Positions 41,727 through 49,676 of a stretch of DNA of 64,000 nt are shown one piece after another. The notes under the pieces are model-generated. The model was not told the DNA's origin. It made no database searches and saw only the letters and a list, made by a program, of their open reading frames with translations. The stretch is from Lysobacter arenosi (GTDB taxonomy: Bacteria; Pseudomonadota; Gammaproteobacteria; Xanthomonadales; Xanthomonadaceae). Location of the stretch: the NCBI RefSeq assembly GCF_016613475.2, contig NZ_CP071517.1, positions 1,240,001 to 1,304,000 on the forward strand, given 5' to 3'. The position numbers were made by a program, and so were the translations under genes. Positions within the stretch are counted from its first letter, which is position 1, and each line of letters starts with the position of its first letter.

Positions 41727-43349
41727 CTATTGCGACTTGCTGCCGCGCATCAACTCCACCGCTGGCGGCGCAGAAAAGCTGTCGCTGCGTGCGCTGGCCC
41801 AGAACGACTGGAAGACGGCATGCTCGGGAATCCTGGCGATCAGGTCTCCCGGTCGCAGGAACGTATAGAGCGCGGCCAGCGAGCGCACTTCGATCGGTGA
41901 CACGCGGCGCAGGATGTGCTCCGGCCCAAGTTGCTCGGGGTGTTCGAGTCCGGCCGCGCACAGCAGGTCGCGCAATGCCTTGAGCGTGTTCTGCTGGAAC
42001 GCGGCCACCCGCGTGGCCTTGTCGGGTACGTCGAGGTTGCGCCAGCGACGCGGGTCCTGCGTTGCCACGCCCGTGGGGCATCGGTCGGTATGGCAACTCT
42101 GCGACTGGATGCAGCCCAGCGCGAACATGAAACCGCGCGCGGCATTGCACCAGTCAGCACCCATCGCCAGCGTGCGCGCGATATCGAAGGCGCTGGTGAT
42201 GCGACCGGCCGCGCCGACGCGGATGCGGCCACGCAGATCCAGGCCGACCAGGGTGTTGTGCACCAGCATCAGCGCTTCGTGCATGGGCACGCCGACGTGA
42301 TCGATGAACTCGGCCGGCGCGGCGCCGGTGCCGCCTTCGGCGCCATCGACGACGATGAAGTCAGGCAGCAGGCCGCTCTCGAGCATGGCTTTGGCGATGC
42401 CGAACCATTCCCATGGATGACCGATCGCCAACTTGAAGCCGACCGGCTTGCCGCCGGACAGTTCGCGCAGCCGCGCCACGAACTCCAGCAAGCCCAGCGG
42501 CGTGCTGAACGCGCTGTGCGCGGCTGGCGATACGCAGTCCACGCCCATCGGCACGCCGCGGAATCGGGAGATCTCGGCGGTGACCTTGGCCGCCGGCAGG
42601 ACGCCGCCGTGGCCGGGCTTGGCTCCTTGCGACAACTTGATCTCGATCATCTTCACCTGCGGGTCGCTCGCACATGCGGCGAAGCGCTCGGCGCTGAAAC
42701 TGCCGTCGTCGTTGCGGCACCCGAAGTAACCCGAGCCGATCTCCCAGACGAGGTCGCCACCAAACTCGCGGTGATAGGACGAGATCGAGCCCTCGCCGGT
42801 GTCGTGATAGAAGCCGCCCATGCGCGCGCCGTGGTTGAGCGCGCGAATCGCATTGGCCGAGAGCGAGCCGAAGCTCATCGCCGAGATGTTGAACACGCTG
42901 GCCGCGTACGGATGGGCTGCACTTCCCTGCCCCACCACCACGCGAAAGTCATGCGACCCGTGTGGCCGGGGCGCCAGCGAGTGGTTGATCCACTCGTAAT
43001 CGATGCCGTAGACGTCCTGCTGCGTACCGAAAGGCCGCACGTCGCTGACCGACTTGGAGCGCTGGTACACCAGGCTGCGCTGCTGGCGCGAGAACGGCAC
43101 CTCGGCGATGTCGGACTCGATGAAGTACTGCCGCATCTCCGGCCCGATCGATTCCAGTCCATAGCGGAAATGCGCAAGCACCGGATAGTTGCGCCGCAAC
43201 ACGCTGCGGGTCTGCAGCAGGTCCCAGGTCCCGAGCACCACCAGTGCGCCGAAGCCGGCCACGCCCCACAGCCATGTCGAGTGCCACATGGCCAGGATCG
43301 CTGAAGCCAGTGTTGCGATCACACTGGCGACATACAGGGAATAGCGCAT
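41727..43349 (-). CDS. Membrane-anchored FMN-binding glutamate synthase-like protein
   Basis: 540 aa. Two N-terminal hydrophobic helices (about residues 2-40) precede a stand-alone GltB FMN/Fe-S barrel: FNISAMSFGSLSANAIRALNHG, TGEGSISSYHREFGGDLVWE, KLSQGAKPGHGGVLPAAKV and VDGAEGGTGAAPAEF. The Fe-S cysteines lie in CIQSQSCHTDRCPTGVAT. The glutaminase and GltD parts are absent. Such free-standing proteins are widespread, but their reaction is not settled. The start at 43349 is chosen for the membrane helix. It converges on arsC. Confidence 0.88.
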   Translation of the reverse strand: MRYSLYVASVIATLASAILAMWHSTWLWGVAGFGALVVLGTWDLLQTRSVLRRNYPVLAHFRYGLESIGPEMRQYFIESDIAEVPFSRQQRSLVYQRSKSVSDVRPFGTQQDVYGIDYEWINHSLAPRPHGSHDFRVVVGQGSAAHPYAASVFNISAMSFGSLSANAIRALNHGARMGGFYHDTGEGSISSYHREFGGDLVWEIGSGYFGCRNDDGSFSAERFAACASDPQVKMIEIKLSQGAKPGHGGVLPAAKVTAEISRFRGVPMGVDCVSPAAHSAFSTPLGLLEFVARLRELSGGKPVGFKLAIGHPWEWFGIAKAMLESGLLPDFIVVDGAEGGTGAAPAEFIDHVGVPMHEALMLVHNTLVGLDLRGRIRVGAAGRITSAFDIARTLAMGADWCNAARGFMFALGCIQSQSCHTDRCPTGVATQDPRRWRNLDVPDKATRVAAFQQNTLKALRDLLCAAGLEHPEQLGPEHILRRVSPIEVRSLAALYTFLRPGDLIARIPEHAVFQSFWASARSDSFSAPPAVELMRGSKSQ

Positions 43350-43422
43350 GTGCTGCCAACCGGGCCTGGAGAGATCGGAGGATAGCGCGGCGGCCGTGAG
43401 CGGGCGTGTCAGGCCATTCTGA

Positions 43423-44703
43423 TCAAAGCCGGGCGTCGACCTGCTCGCGCGGGTACAGGCTCTTGATGTCGTAGAGCAACGCATGCGGACGTCCGTAGGC
43501 ACGCGCGCCCTGCGGGCCGAGTTCACGGAACTGGTCGTGTGCCACGGCCACGATCACGGCGTCGTAGGTGTCGAGTTGCGGCGCCTCTGGCAGCAGGTCG
43601 ACACCGTAAGCGCGTCGCGCTTCACCCGCATCCGCCCACGGGTCGTGGATATCGACCTTGGCGCGGTACTCGCCGAACTTCTCCGCCAGTTCGACCACGC
43701 GGGTGTTGCGCAGGTCCGGGCAGTTCTCTTTGAAGGTGATGCCGAGGATGAGGATGCGCGCTCCGGCCACGGCGATGCCGCGCTGGATCATCAGCTTCAC
43801 CACGTCGGCGGCGACATGCTCGCCCATCGCATCGTTGATGCGGCGGCACGCCAGCAGGATGTCCGGGTAGTAGCCGGCCTGCTGCGCCTTCTGGATGAGG
43901 TAATAGGGATCCACGCCGATGCAATGGCCGCCCACGAGGCCCGGACGAAACGGCAGGAAGTTCCACTTCGTGCCCGCCGCTTCCAGCACTTCGGTCGTGT
44001 CGATGCCCAGGCGCTGGAAGATCAGCGCGAACTCGTTGACCAGGGCGATGTTGGCGTCGCGCTGGGTGTTCTCGATCACCTTGGAGGCTTCGGCCACGCG
44101 CAGGCTCGAGGCTTTGTGCGTGCCAGCCTTGATGATGGAGCGGTAAAGCGCATCTACGAAATCGGCCGCCTCCGGCGTCGAGCCGGAGGTCACCTTCGGA
44201 ATGTCGACCAGGCGCCGCTTGCGGTCACCCGGATTGATGCGCTCGGGGCTGTAGCCGACGAAGAAGTCCTGGTTGAACCGCAGCCCGGAGGCGCGCTCGA
44301 GCTCGGGCACGCAGATTTCCTCCGTCGCACCCGGGTAAACCGTGGACTCGTACACCACCACATCGCCGGTCTTCAGCAGCGCACCGATGGTGCGACTTGC
44401 CGCGATCAACGGCGAGAAGTCCGGTCGTTTGTGCTCATCGACCGGTGTCGGCACGGTGACCACGTACACGTTGCAGTCGCGCAGGCGCTGGGGGTCGGAC
44501 GTCAGCCCAAGCCGCGTCGCTTCTGCCAGGTCGCCGCGATCGGTTTCGCCGTTGTAGTCCTCGCCACGTTCCAGCTGCTCGACGCGGCGGGCATCGATGT
44601 CGTAGCCGAGCGTGTCGTACTGCCGGCCGAACTCGACGGCCAAGGGAAGGCCGACATAGCCCAGTCCGACGACCGCGATGCGCGAACCCGAAATATCCTG
44701 CAT
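43423..44703 (-). CDS. tviB: UDP-N-acetylhexosamine 6-dehydrogenase (TviB/WbpA-like)
   Basis: 426 aa UDP-sugar dehydrogenase. NAD fold IAVVGLGYVGLPLAVEFG, TVPTPVDEHKRPDFSPLI, YESTVYPGATEE, the catalytic Cys in RPGLVGGHCIGVDPYYL, and ITFKENCPDLRNTRVVEL. Wording fits the UDP-GlcNAc/GalNAc dehydrogenase branch rather than UDP-Glc dehydrogenase, so it would give a HexNAc uronate for O-antigen or capsule. It is separate from the main polysaccharide locus. Whether it serves that polymer or LPS is open. Confidence 0.88.
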   Translation of the reverse strand: MQDISGSRIAVVGLGYVGLPLAVEFGRQYDTLGYDIDARRVEQLERGEDYNGETDRGDLAEATRLGLTSDPQRLRDCNVYVVTVPTPVDEHKRPDFSPLIAASRTIGALLKTGDVVVYESTVYPGATEEICVPELERASGLRFNQDFFVGYSPERINPGDRKRRLVDIPKVTSGSTPEAADFVDALYRSIIKAGTHKASSLRVAEASKVIENTQRDANIALVNEFALIFQRLGIDTTEVLEAAGTKWNFLPFRPGLVGGHCIGVDPYYLIQKAQQAGYYPDILLACRRINDAMGEHVAADVVKLMIQRGIAVAGARILILGITFKENCPDLRNTRVVELAEKFGEYRAKVDIHDPWADAGEARRAYGVDLLPEAPQLDTYDAVIVAVAHDQFRELGPQGARAYGRPHALLYDIKSLYPREQVDARL

Positions 44704-44773
44704 CCACCCACCCGCTCAGATGATCGGCGCCCGAACCGGTCGCCACGAGCGGCCATTCTAGGGCCAGCGGGTG

Positions 44774-45808
44774 TCAGGCCAGCCAGCGCACCAGCACATA
44801 TCCACCAATTGACAACCAACCGAACAGCGCTGCCGCCAGCAGCAGCGGTCGCGGGCCGAGTGCGCGCAGCTTCGACACGCGCGTCTCGATCCCCAGGGCA
44901 GCCATGGCCGTGGCAAGCAGCAGCGTATCCAGGGTCAGCAATGCCGAACGCATCGCTGCGGGCACCGTCACCATCGAATTCAGTGCCACCACGCCGAGGA
45001 AGCCGATCGCGAACCACGGCACCACCATCGCCCGCTGACCGCCATTGCGCGCCTCGCGCCATCCCAGCACCAGCAGCACCGGCACCAGCATCAGCACGCG
45101 GGTCAGCTTGACGACAACCGCGGCATCGGCGGTTTCCGGGCTGATCGCACTGCCCACCGCCACCACCTGCGCCACCTCGTGCACGGTCGCGCCGGCGTAT
45201 AGCCCGAACGCCGCCGGATCCAGGCCCAGGTGGGGATACAACTGCGGGTACAGGAAGATGTTCAGCGTGCCGAACAGGACCACGCTGGCCACGGCGATGG
45301 CGACCTTGCTTGGTTCCGGGCGGATCACCCGTTCCACCGCCAGCACGGCGGCGGCGCCGCAGATTGCGCTGCCGGCCGCTGTCAGCAATGCCGTATCGCG
45401 ATCCAGTCCGAACCAGCGACGCCCCACCCAGGTCCCCAGTCCCAGCGTCGACACCACCACGATCAAGTCGATAAGCAGGCCATGGACCCCTACCGCGGCC
45501 ACATCCTGGAAGCTCAGGCGCAATCCGTAGAGCACCACGCCTGCGCGCAGCAACTGGCGCTGGGCCAGACCGATGCCAGGCGCGATGCCGGCAGGCAGGC
45601 GGGCACCGGCCAGATTGCCAATGAGCATGCCCAGCACGATGGCGACGGTCAGGGCGCTCAGCTGCCAGCGCTGCAACAGCGGCAGTTGCGCGGCAGCCAG
45701 TGCCAGCAACCCGACCGATACGGCCAGTGCGAGCCCTGGTGCCCACCCGGGCACCCAGGCATTCAGGGGGCGGATCTTCGTTTGCGATTCGGGAGCGACG
45801 TAGGCCAT
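44774..45808 (-). CDS. yeiH: YeiH-family putative sulfate/sulfite exporter
   Basis: 344 aa, about ten membrane helices. The Cons_hypoth698 signature is clear: VLYGLRLSFQDVAAVG, TAAGSAICGAAAVLAVE (GSAICG motif) and LYAGATVHEVAQVVAVGSA. The family is annotated as sulfate export; direct evidence is limited. It diverges by 71 bp from a LysR gene and is followed by a sulfatase gene beyond it, which suggests a sulfur-related unit. Confidence 0.9.
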   Translation of the reverse strand: MAYVAPESQTKIRPLNAWVPGWAPGLALAVSVGLLALAAAQLPLLQRWQLSALTVAIVLGMLIGNLAGARLPAGIAPGIGLAQRQLLRAGVVLYGLRLSFQDVAAVGVHGLLIDLIVVVSTLGLGTWVGRRWFGLDRDTALLTAAGSAICGAAAVLAVERVIRPEPSKVAIAVASVVLFGTLNIFLYPQLYPHLGLDPAAFGLYAGATVHEVAQVVAVGSAISPETADAAVVVKLTRVLMLVPVLLVLGWREARNGGQRAMVVPWFAIGFLGVVALNSMVTVPAAMRSALLTLDTLLLATAMAALGIETRVSKLRALGPRPLLLAAALFGWLSIGGYVLVRWLA

Positions 45809-45879
45809 GGCGCAAATGGTCGGCCCGCGCGGTCATTCAGTAAACTTGAGAATCCTTAGCGTTGGCATAAACTTCCCTG

Positions 45880-46764
45880 ATGATAGGCGTCAGCCCCCGC
45901 CAGCTCGAAGTATTCGTCGCCATCGCCACTGGCGGCACTGTCCGCGCGGCGGCCGAGCAACTGCACCTGACCCAGCCAGCGGCCAGCATGGCCCTTGCGG
46001 AACTCGAACGCGTGCTGGGTTCGCCGTTGTTCGACCGCACCCAGCGGCGCCTGCACATCAATGCACGCGGCCGCCACCTGTTGCCGCTGGCGCAGGAACT
46101 GCTCGAGCGCATGCGCGAACTGGGCCGGCACGCCGGGCACGACGATGCCCTGCTCTCCGGCGAGCTGCGTGTCGGCGCCAGCAATACCGTCGGCAACTAC
46201 CTCGTCGGCGACCTGCTCGGCGCGTTCATCACCGCCAACCCGCAAGTCGCGCTGAAGCTGCACGTCGACAACAGCGCGGCGATCGTGTCCGGCGTGCTCG
46301 ACTACAGCCTCGACATAGGTTGCATCGAAGGCCCGGCCGCCCACCCGGAACTGGAGCTGCTGCGCTGGCGCGACGACAAGCTTTGCGTATGCGCCCCACC
46401 CGCCCATCCCCTGGCAAAACGGCGGCGCCTGCGGCCCGAAGATTTCGCCGGTGCGCGCTGGATCCTGCGCGAAGGCGGCTCCGCCACGCGCGGCCAGACC
46501 GAGCGTGCGCTTGCCGCGTTGCCAGCCGGCGAGACGGTGCTCGAACTCGATCAGAGCGAAGCGATCAAGCAGGCGGTGATTGCGGGGCTTGGGCTTGCGC
46601 TGCTGCCGGAGGTCGCGGTCGCGCATGCACAGGCTGCCGGACGATTGGCAGTGCTGCGCACACCGTTCCTCAGCCTCAAGCGTCAACTGAGCCTGGTGCT
46701 GCACCGGCGCAAGTACCGCAGCGCGCTGTTGCGCGAGTTTCTCGCCAGCGTACGCAAAGCCTGA
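45880..46764 (+). CDS. LysR-family regulator (YeiE-like)
   Basis: 294 aa. N-terminal winged HTH (RQLEVFVAIATGGTVRAAAE, then LTQPAASMALAELE) and the LysR substrate-binding domain (LRVGASNTVGNYLVGDLLGAF, GLALLPEVAVAHAQ). The pairing with yeiH is the classic LysR divergent-target arrangement, and YeiE-like regulators respond to sulfite. In the 71-bp gap the heptamer TAAACTT occurs twice, 27 bp apart (45841 and 45868), a possible operator pair. Confidence 0.9.
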   Translation: MIGVSPRQLEVFVAIATGGTVRAAAEQLHLTQPAASMALAELERVLGSPLFDRTQRRLHINARGRHLLPLAQELLERMRELGRHAGHDDALLSGELRVGASNTVGNYLVGDLLGAFITANPQVALKLHVDNSAAIVSGVLDYSLDIGCIEGPAAHPELELLRWRDDKLCVCAPPAHPLAKRRRLRPEDFAGARWILREGGSATRGQTERALAALPAGETVLELDQSEAIKQAVIAGLGLALLPEVAVAHAQAAGRLAVLRTPFLSLKRQLSLVLHRRKYRSALLREFLASVRKA

Positions 46765-46951
46765 GCGCTACCAAAGCCGCTTGCACATCCGCAATCGGCC
46801 AAAAAAAACAGTCTTTCACCGGGGAATCACAAGGCCGACCTAATCTTTGCGGGCGCCCCGTCGTGGAGTCGGGCGCCACCGTCAACCCGTTGCGGCGCCG
46901 GCCGCGGCAAACGACGGTGCGCGTTCGATCCGGCGCCGAACGGAGACAGAG

Positions 46952-48451
46952 ATGGCCGAGCAAGGGAAGCCGAATATCCTTTTCATCATGGGCGACGACA
47001 TAGGCTGGTACAACGTCAGCGCTTACAACCTCGGCGTGATGGGCTACAAGACGCCCAACATCGACCGCATCGCAAAAGAAGGCGCTCTGTTCACCGACTG
47101 GTACGGGCAGCAGAGCTGCACGGCGGGACGCGCGGCGTTCCTGACCGGACAGTCACCGATTCGGACCGGCCTGACCAAGGTCGGCCTCCCCGGCGCGGAA
47201 CTCGGCCTGGGTCCGAAAGACCCCTGCATCGCGCAGGTGCTGAAGGCGCAGGGCTACGCCACCGGCCAGTTCGGCAAGAACCACCTCGGTGATCGCGACG
47301 AGCACCTGCCGACGATGCATGGCTTCGACGAGTTCTTCGGCAACCTCTACCACCTCAATGCCGAGGAAGAGCCTGAGAACGAGGACTACCCGAAGGATCC
47401 CAGGTTCAAGGAAAAGTTCGGTCCGCGCGGCGTGCTCAAGTGCAAGGCCGACGGCAAGGGCGGGCAGACGATCGAGAACACCGGCGCGATGACGAAAAAG
47501 CGCATGGAGACCATCGACGAGGAATTCCTCACCGACGCCAAGTCTTTCATCAAGCGCAACAACGGCAAGGCGCCGTGGTTCTGCTATTTCAACACCACGC
47601 GCATGCACATCTTCACGCACCTGAAGAAAGAGTCGCAGGGCAAGACCGGCTATGGCCTGTACCCGGACGGCATGGTCGAGCACGACGGCCACGTCGGAGA
47701 ACTGCTGGCGCTGCTCGACGAACTGGGCGTCACCGAGAACACGATCGTCGTCTACACGACCGACAACGGCGCCGAGTGCTTCACCTGGCCCGATGGCGGC
47801 ACGACGCCGTTCCGTGGTGAGAAGGCGACCAACTGGGAAGGCGGTTTCCGCGTGCCCTGCGTGATCCGCTGGCCGGGCACGATCAAGCCGGGCACGGTGA
47901 TCAACGAGATCTGCTCGCATGAGGACTTCCTCCCCACGCTGGGCGGTGCCGCGGGCGACAGTGATGTCGTCGACCGGATCCGCAAGGGCGGCAAGATCGG
48001 CGACACGGCCTTCAAGGTCCACCTCGACGGCCACAACCTGCAGCCGCTGTTCAAGGGCGAGGTGGACAAGTCGCCGCGCGAGTTCTTCCCGTACTGGAGC
48101 GACGACGGCGACCTGCTCGCCATCCGCGTCCGCCACTGGAAGATCAGCTTCATGGAGCAGCACGCCGAGATCACCCCCAAGACGCCCTTGGGCGTGTGGC
48201 AGGGGCAGTTCACCACGCTGCGGGCGCCGAACATCTACAACCTGCGCTCGGATCCTTTCGAGGGCGGAAGCGACGGCATCTACTACGGCGACTGGCAGGC
48301 GCGCAGGATCTTCCTGCTCGTACCGGCACAGGCGATCGTCGGCAAGATGCTGGAGAGCTTCAAGGAGTTCCCGCCGCGCGCGAAGGCGGCAAGCTTCACC
48401 GTGGGCGATGCGATGGAGAAGATCACCACCGCCAGTCCGAGTCAGAACTGA
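46952..48451 (+). CDS. Arylsulfatase (type I, formylglycine)
   Basis: 499 aa. N-terminal metal site PNILFIMGDDIGWYNVSAYN, sulfatase signature QQSCTAGRAAFLTGQ (CxAxR; Cys to be converted to formylglycine), GKNHLGDRDEHLP and TTDNGAECFTWPDGG. It hydrolyses sulfate esters with Ca2+. The start at 46952 has GGAG upstream. No signal peptide is seen, so it appears cytosolic, unusual for a sulfatase that scavenges external esters. No formylglycine-generating enzyme is in the window. It follows the LysR gene by 187 bp. Confidence 0.9.
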   Translation: MAEQGKPNILFIMGDDIGWYNVSAYNLGVMGYKTPNIDRIAKEGALFTDWYGQQSCTAGRAAFLTGQSPIRTGLTKVGLPGAELGLGPKDPCIAQVLKAQGYATGQFGKNHLGDRDEHLPTMHGFDEFFGNLYHLNAEEEPENEDYPKDPRFKEKFGPRGVLKCKADGKGGQTIENTGAMTKKRMETIDEEFLTDAKSFIKRNNGKAPWFCYFNTTRMHIFTHLKKESQGKTGYGLYPDGMVEHDGHVGELLALLDELGVTENTIVVYTTDNGAECFTWPDGGTTPFRGEKATNWEGGFRVPCVIRWPGTIKPGTVINEICSHEDFLPTLGGAAGDSDVVDRIRKGGKIGDTAFKVHLDGHNLQPLFKGEVDKSPREFFPYWSDDGDLLAIRVRHWKISFMEQHAEITPKTPLGVWQGQFTTLRAPNIYNLRSDPFEGGSDGIYYGDWQARRIFLLVPAQAIVGKMLESFKEFPPRAKAASFTVGDAMEKITTASPSQN

Positions 48452-48498
48452 CGACACAGGTGGCGCGGCGAGAGCCGCGCCCACCTGGCAAATCGATC

Positions 48499-48585
48499 TG
48501 GTGCCCGGAGCCGGAATCGAACCGGCACGGCCTTTCGGCCAGCGGATTTTAAGTCCGATGCGTCTACCAGTTCCGCCATCCGGGC
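48499..48585 (-). tRNA. tRNA-Leu(TAA)
   Basis: 87 nt class II tRNA with long variable arm (GCTGGCCGAAAGGCCGT region) and encoded CCA. Acceptor GCCCGGA, anticodon loop CTTAAAA (anticodon TAA), T-arm GGTTCGATTCC. Last of the Gly-Cys-Leu cluster. Confidence 0.95.
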
Positions 48586-48622
48586 CGGGATGCGTGGTGC
48601 GCGCTAGCTTACGCGAAAGACC

Positions 48623-48655
48623 AAAAGCAAAAAGCCCGACCTTCCGGTCGGGCTT
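48623..48655 (-). terminator. Rho-independent terminator after tRNA-Cys
   Basis: On the minus strand AAGCCCGACC / GGTCGGGCTT with a GGAA loop, followed by a T-rich run (TTTTGCTTTT). It lies between tRNA-Cys and tRNA-Leu, so the Leu gene may have its own promoter or rely on read-through. Confidence 0.75.
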
Positions 48656-48667
48656 CTGCTTTGAACT

Positions 48668-48741
48668 TGGAGGCCTGGGTCGGAATTGAACCGGCGTACG
48701 CGGCTTTGCAGGCCGCTGCATAACCACTCTGCCACCAGGCC
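48668..48741 (-). tRNA. tRNA-Cys(GCA)
   Basis: 74 nt with encoded CCA. Acceptor GGCCTGG, anticodon loop CTGCAAA (GCA), T-loop TTCAATT, discriminator T as expected for tRNA-Cys. Confidence 0.95.
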
Positions 48742-48805
48742 GGTGACTTTCGAATCCGCAGTACGGATTCTTCCATATTCCAGGCCCATTCACGCAAGGG
48801 GGCCG

Positions 48806-48835
48806 GAAACAAAAAGGCCCCGCTCGCGGGGCCTT
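48806..48835 (-). terminator. Rho-independent terminator after tRNA-Gly
   Basis: Minus-strand stem AAGGCCCCG / CGGGGCCTT with a CGAG loop and a TTTTTGTTT tail, between tRNA-Gly and tRNA-Cys. Confidence 0.8.
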
Positions 48836-48869
48836 GGTTGAGGGAGCTGATCAACTGCACCCTCGAATT

Positions 48870-48945
<76 letters not shown>

Positions 48946-49109
48946 AGAGGAACCGACATTTTAGGCATGGAAGCGAATCTGTCAACCACTTTTTCGCTTC
49001 CCCGGAGGTCCCTGTCGCCGGACTTCCGCATTACCTCTAAACACCCCACCGGACCTGCCACTGTCCGGTCGATCAGCGAACACTGCACCGTTCGCGATGA
49101 CGCTATTTT

Positions 49110-49676
49110 CTATGAACGCGCGTCTTCGCGCAAGACCGGCCATGCAGCTCGCAGATACAAAAGTCCGGACCACAACGTCAGCAATGCCGCCGCAGCCAGC
49201 AGCCACTCGCCGACCATGAACACATTGATGCCCGCGAAAGGCTCCTGATACAGCAGGCAAACCAGCGCCACCATCTGCACGATCGTCTTGATCTTGCCGA
49301 TACCTGCGACCTTGACCGTGGCGCGCTGGCCGAGCTCTGCCATCCACTCGCGCAGCGCGGAAACGGCAATTTCGCGGCCGATGATCACTGCTGCCCACAA
49401 CGCCATCCACACGGTCGGATGCTTCTGAACCGTCAGCAACAGCGCCACTGCCACCATCAGCTTGTCGGCCACCGGATCGAGGAATGCGCCGAACGCGGAA
49501 TACTGGTTGTAGCGTCGCGCGATCCAGCCATCGAGCCAGTCGGTGATCGACGCGAACGCGAAGATGAAAGCCGCAGCGAAGTTCGTCCACTTGAACGGCA
49601 AATAGAACACCAGCACCAGCACCGGGATCAGCAGGATCCGCAGCAGGGTCAGCATGGTCGGTACCGTCAACTTCAT
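49110..49676 (-). CDS. pgsA: CDP-diacylglycerol-glycerol-3-phosphate 3-phosphatidyltransferase
   Basis: 188 aa membrane enzyme of the phosphatidylglycerol pathway. The CDP-alcohol phosphotransferase motif DGx2ARx8Gx3Dx3D is complete in DGWIARRYNQYSAFGAFLDP and the next VADK. Six hydrophobic helices. It overlaps the uvrC stop by 4 bp (ATGA), a conserved uvrC-pgsA coupling. Confidence 0.95.
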   Translation of the reverse strand: MKLTVPTMLTLLRILLIPVLVLVFYLPFKWTNFAAAFIFAFASITDWLDGWIARRYNQYSAFGAFLDPVADKLMVAVALLLTVQKHPTVWMALWAAVIIGREIAVSALREWMAELGQRATVKVAGIGKIKTIVQMVALVCLLYQEPFAGINVFMVGEWLLAAAALLTLWSGLLYLRAAWPVLREDARS

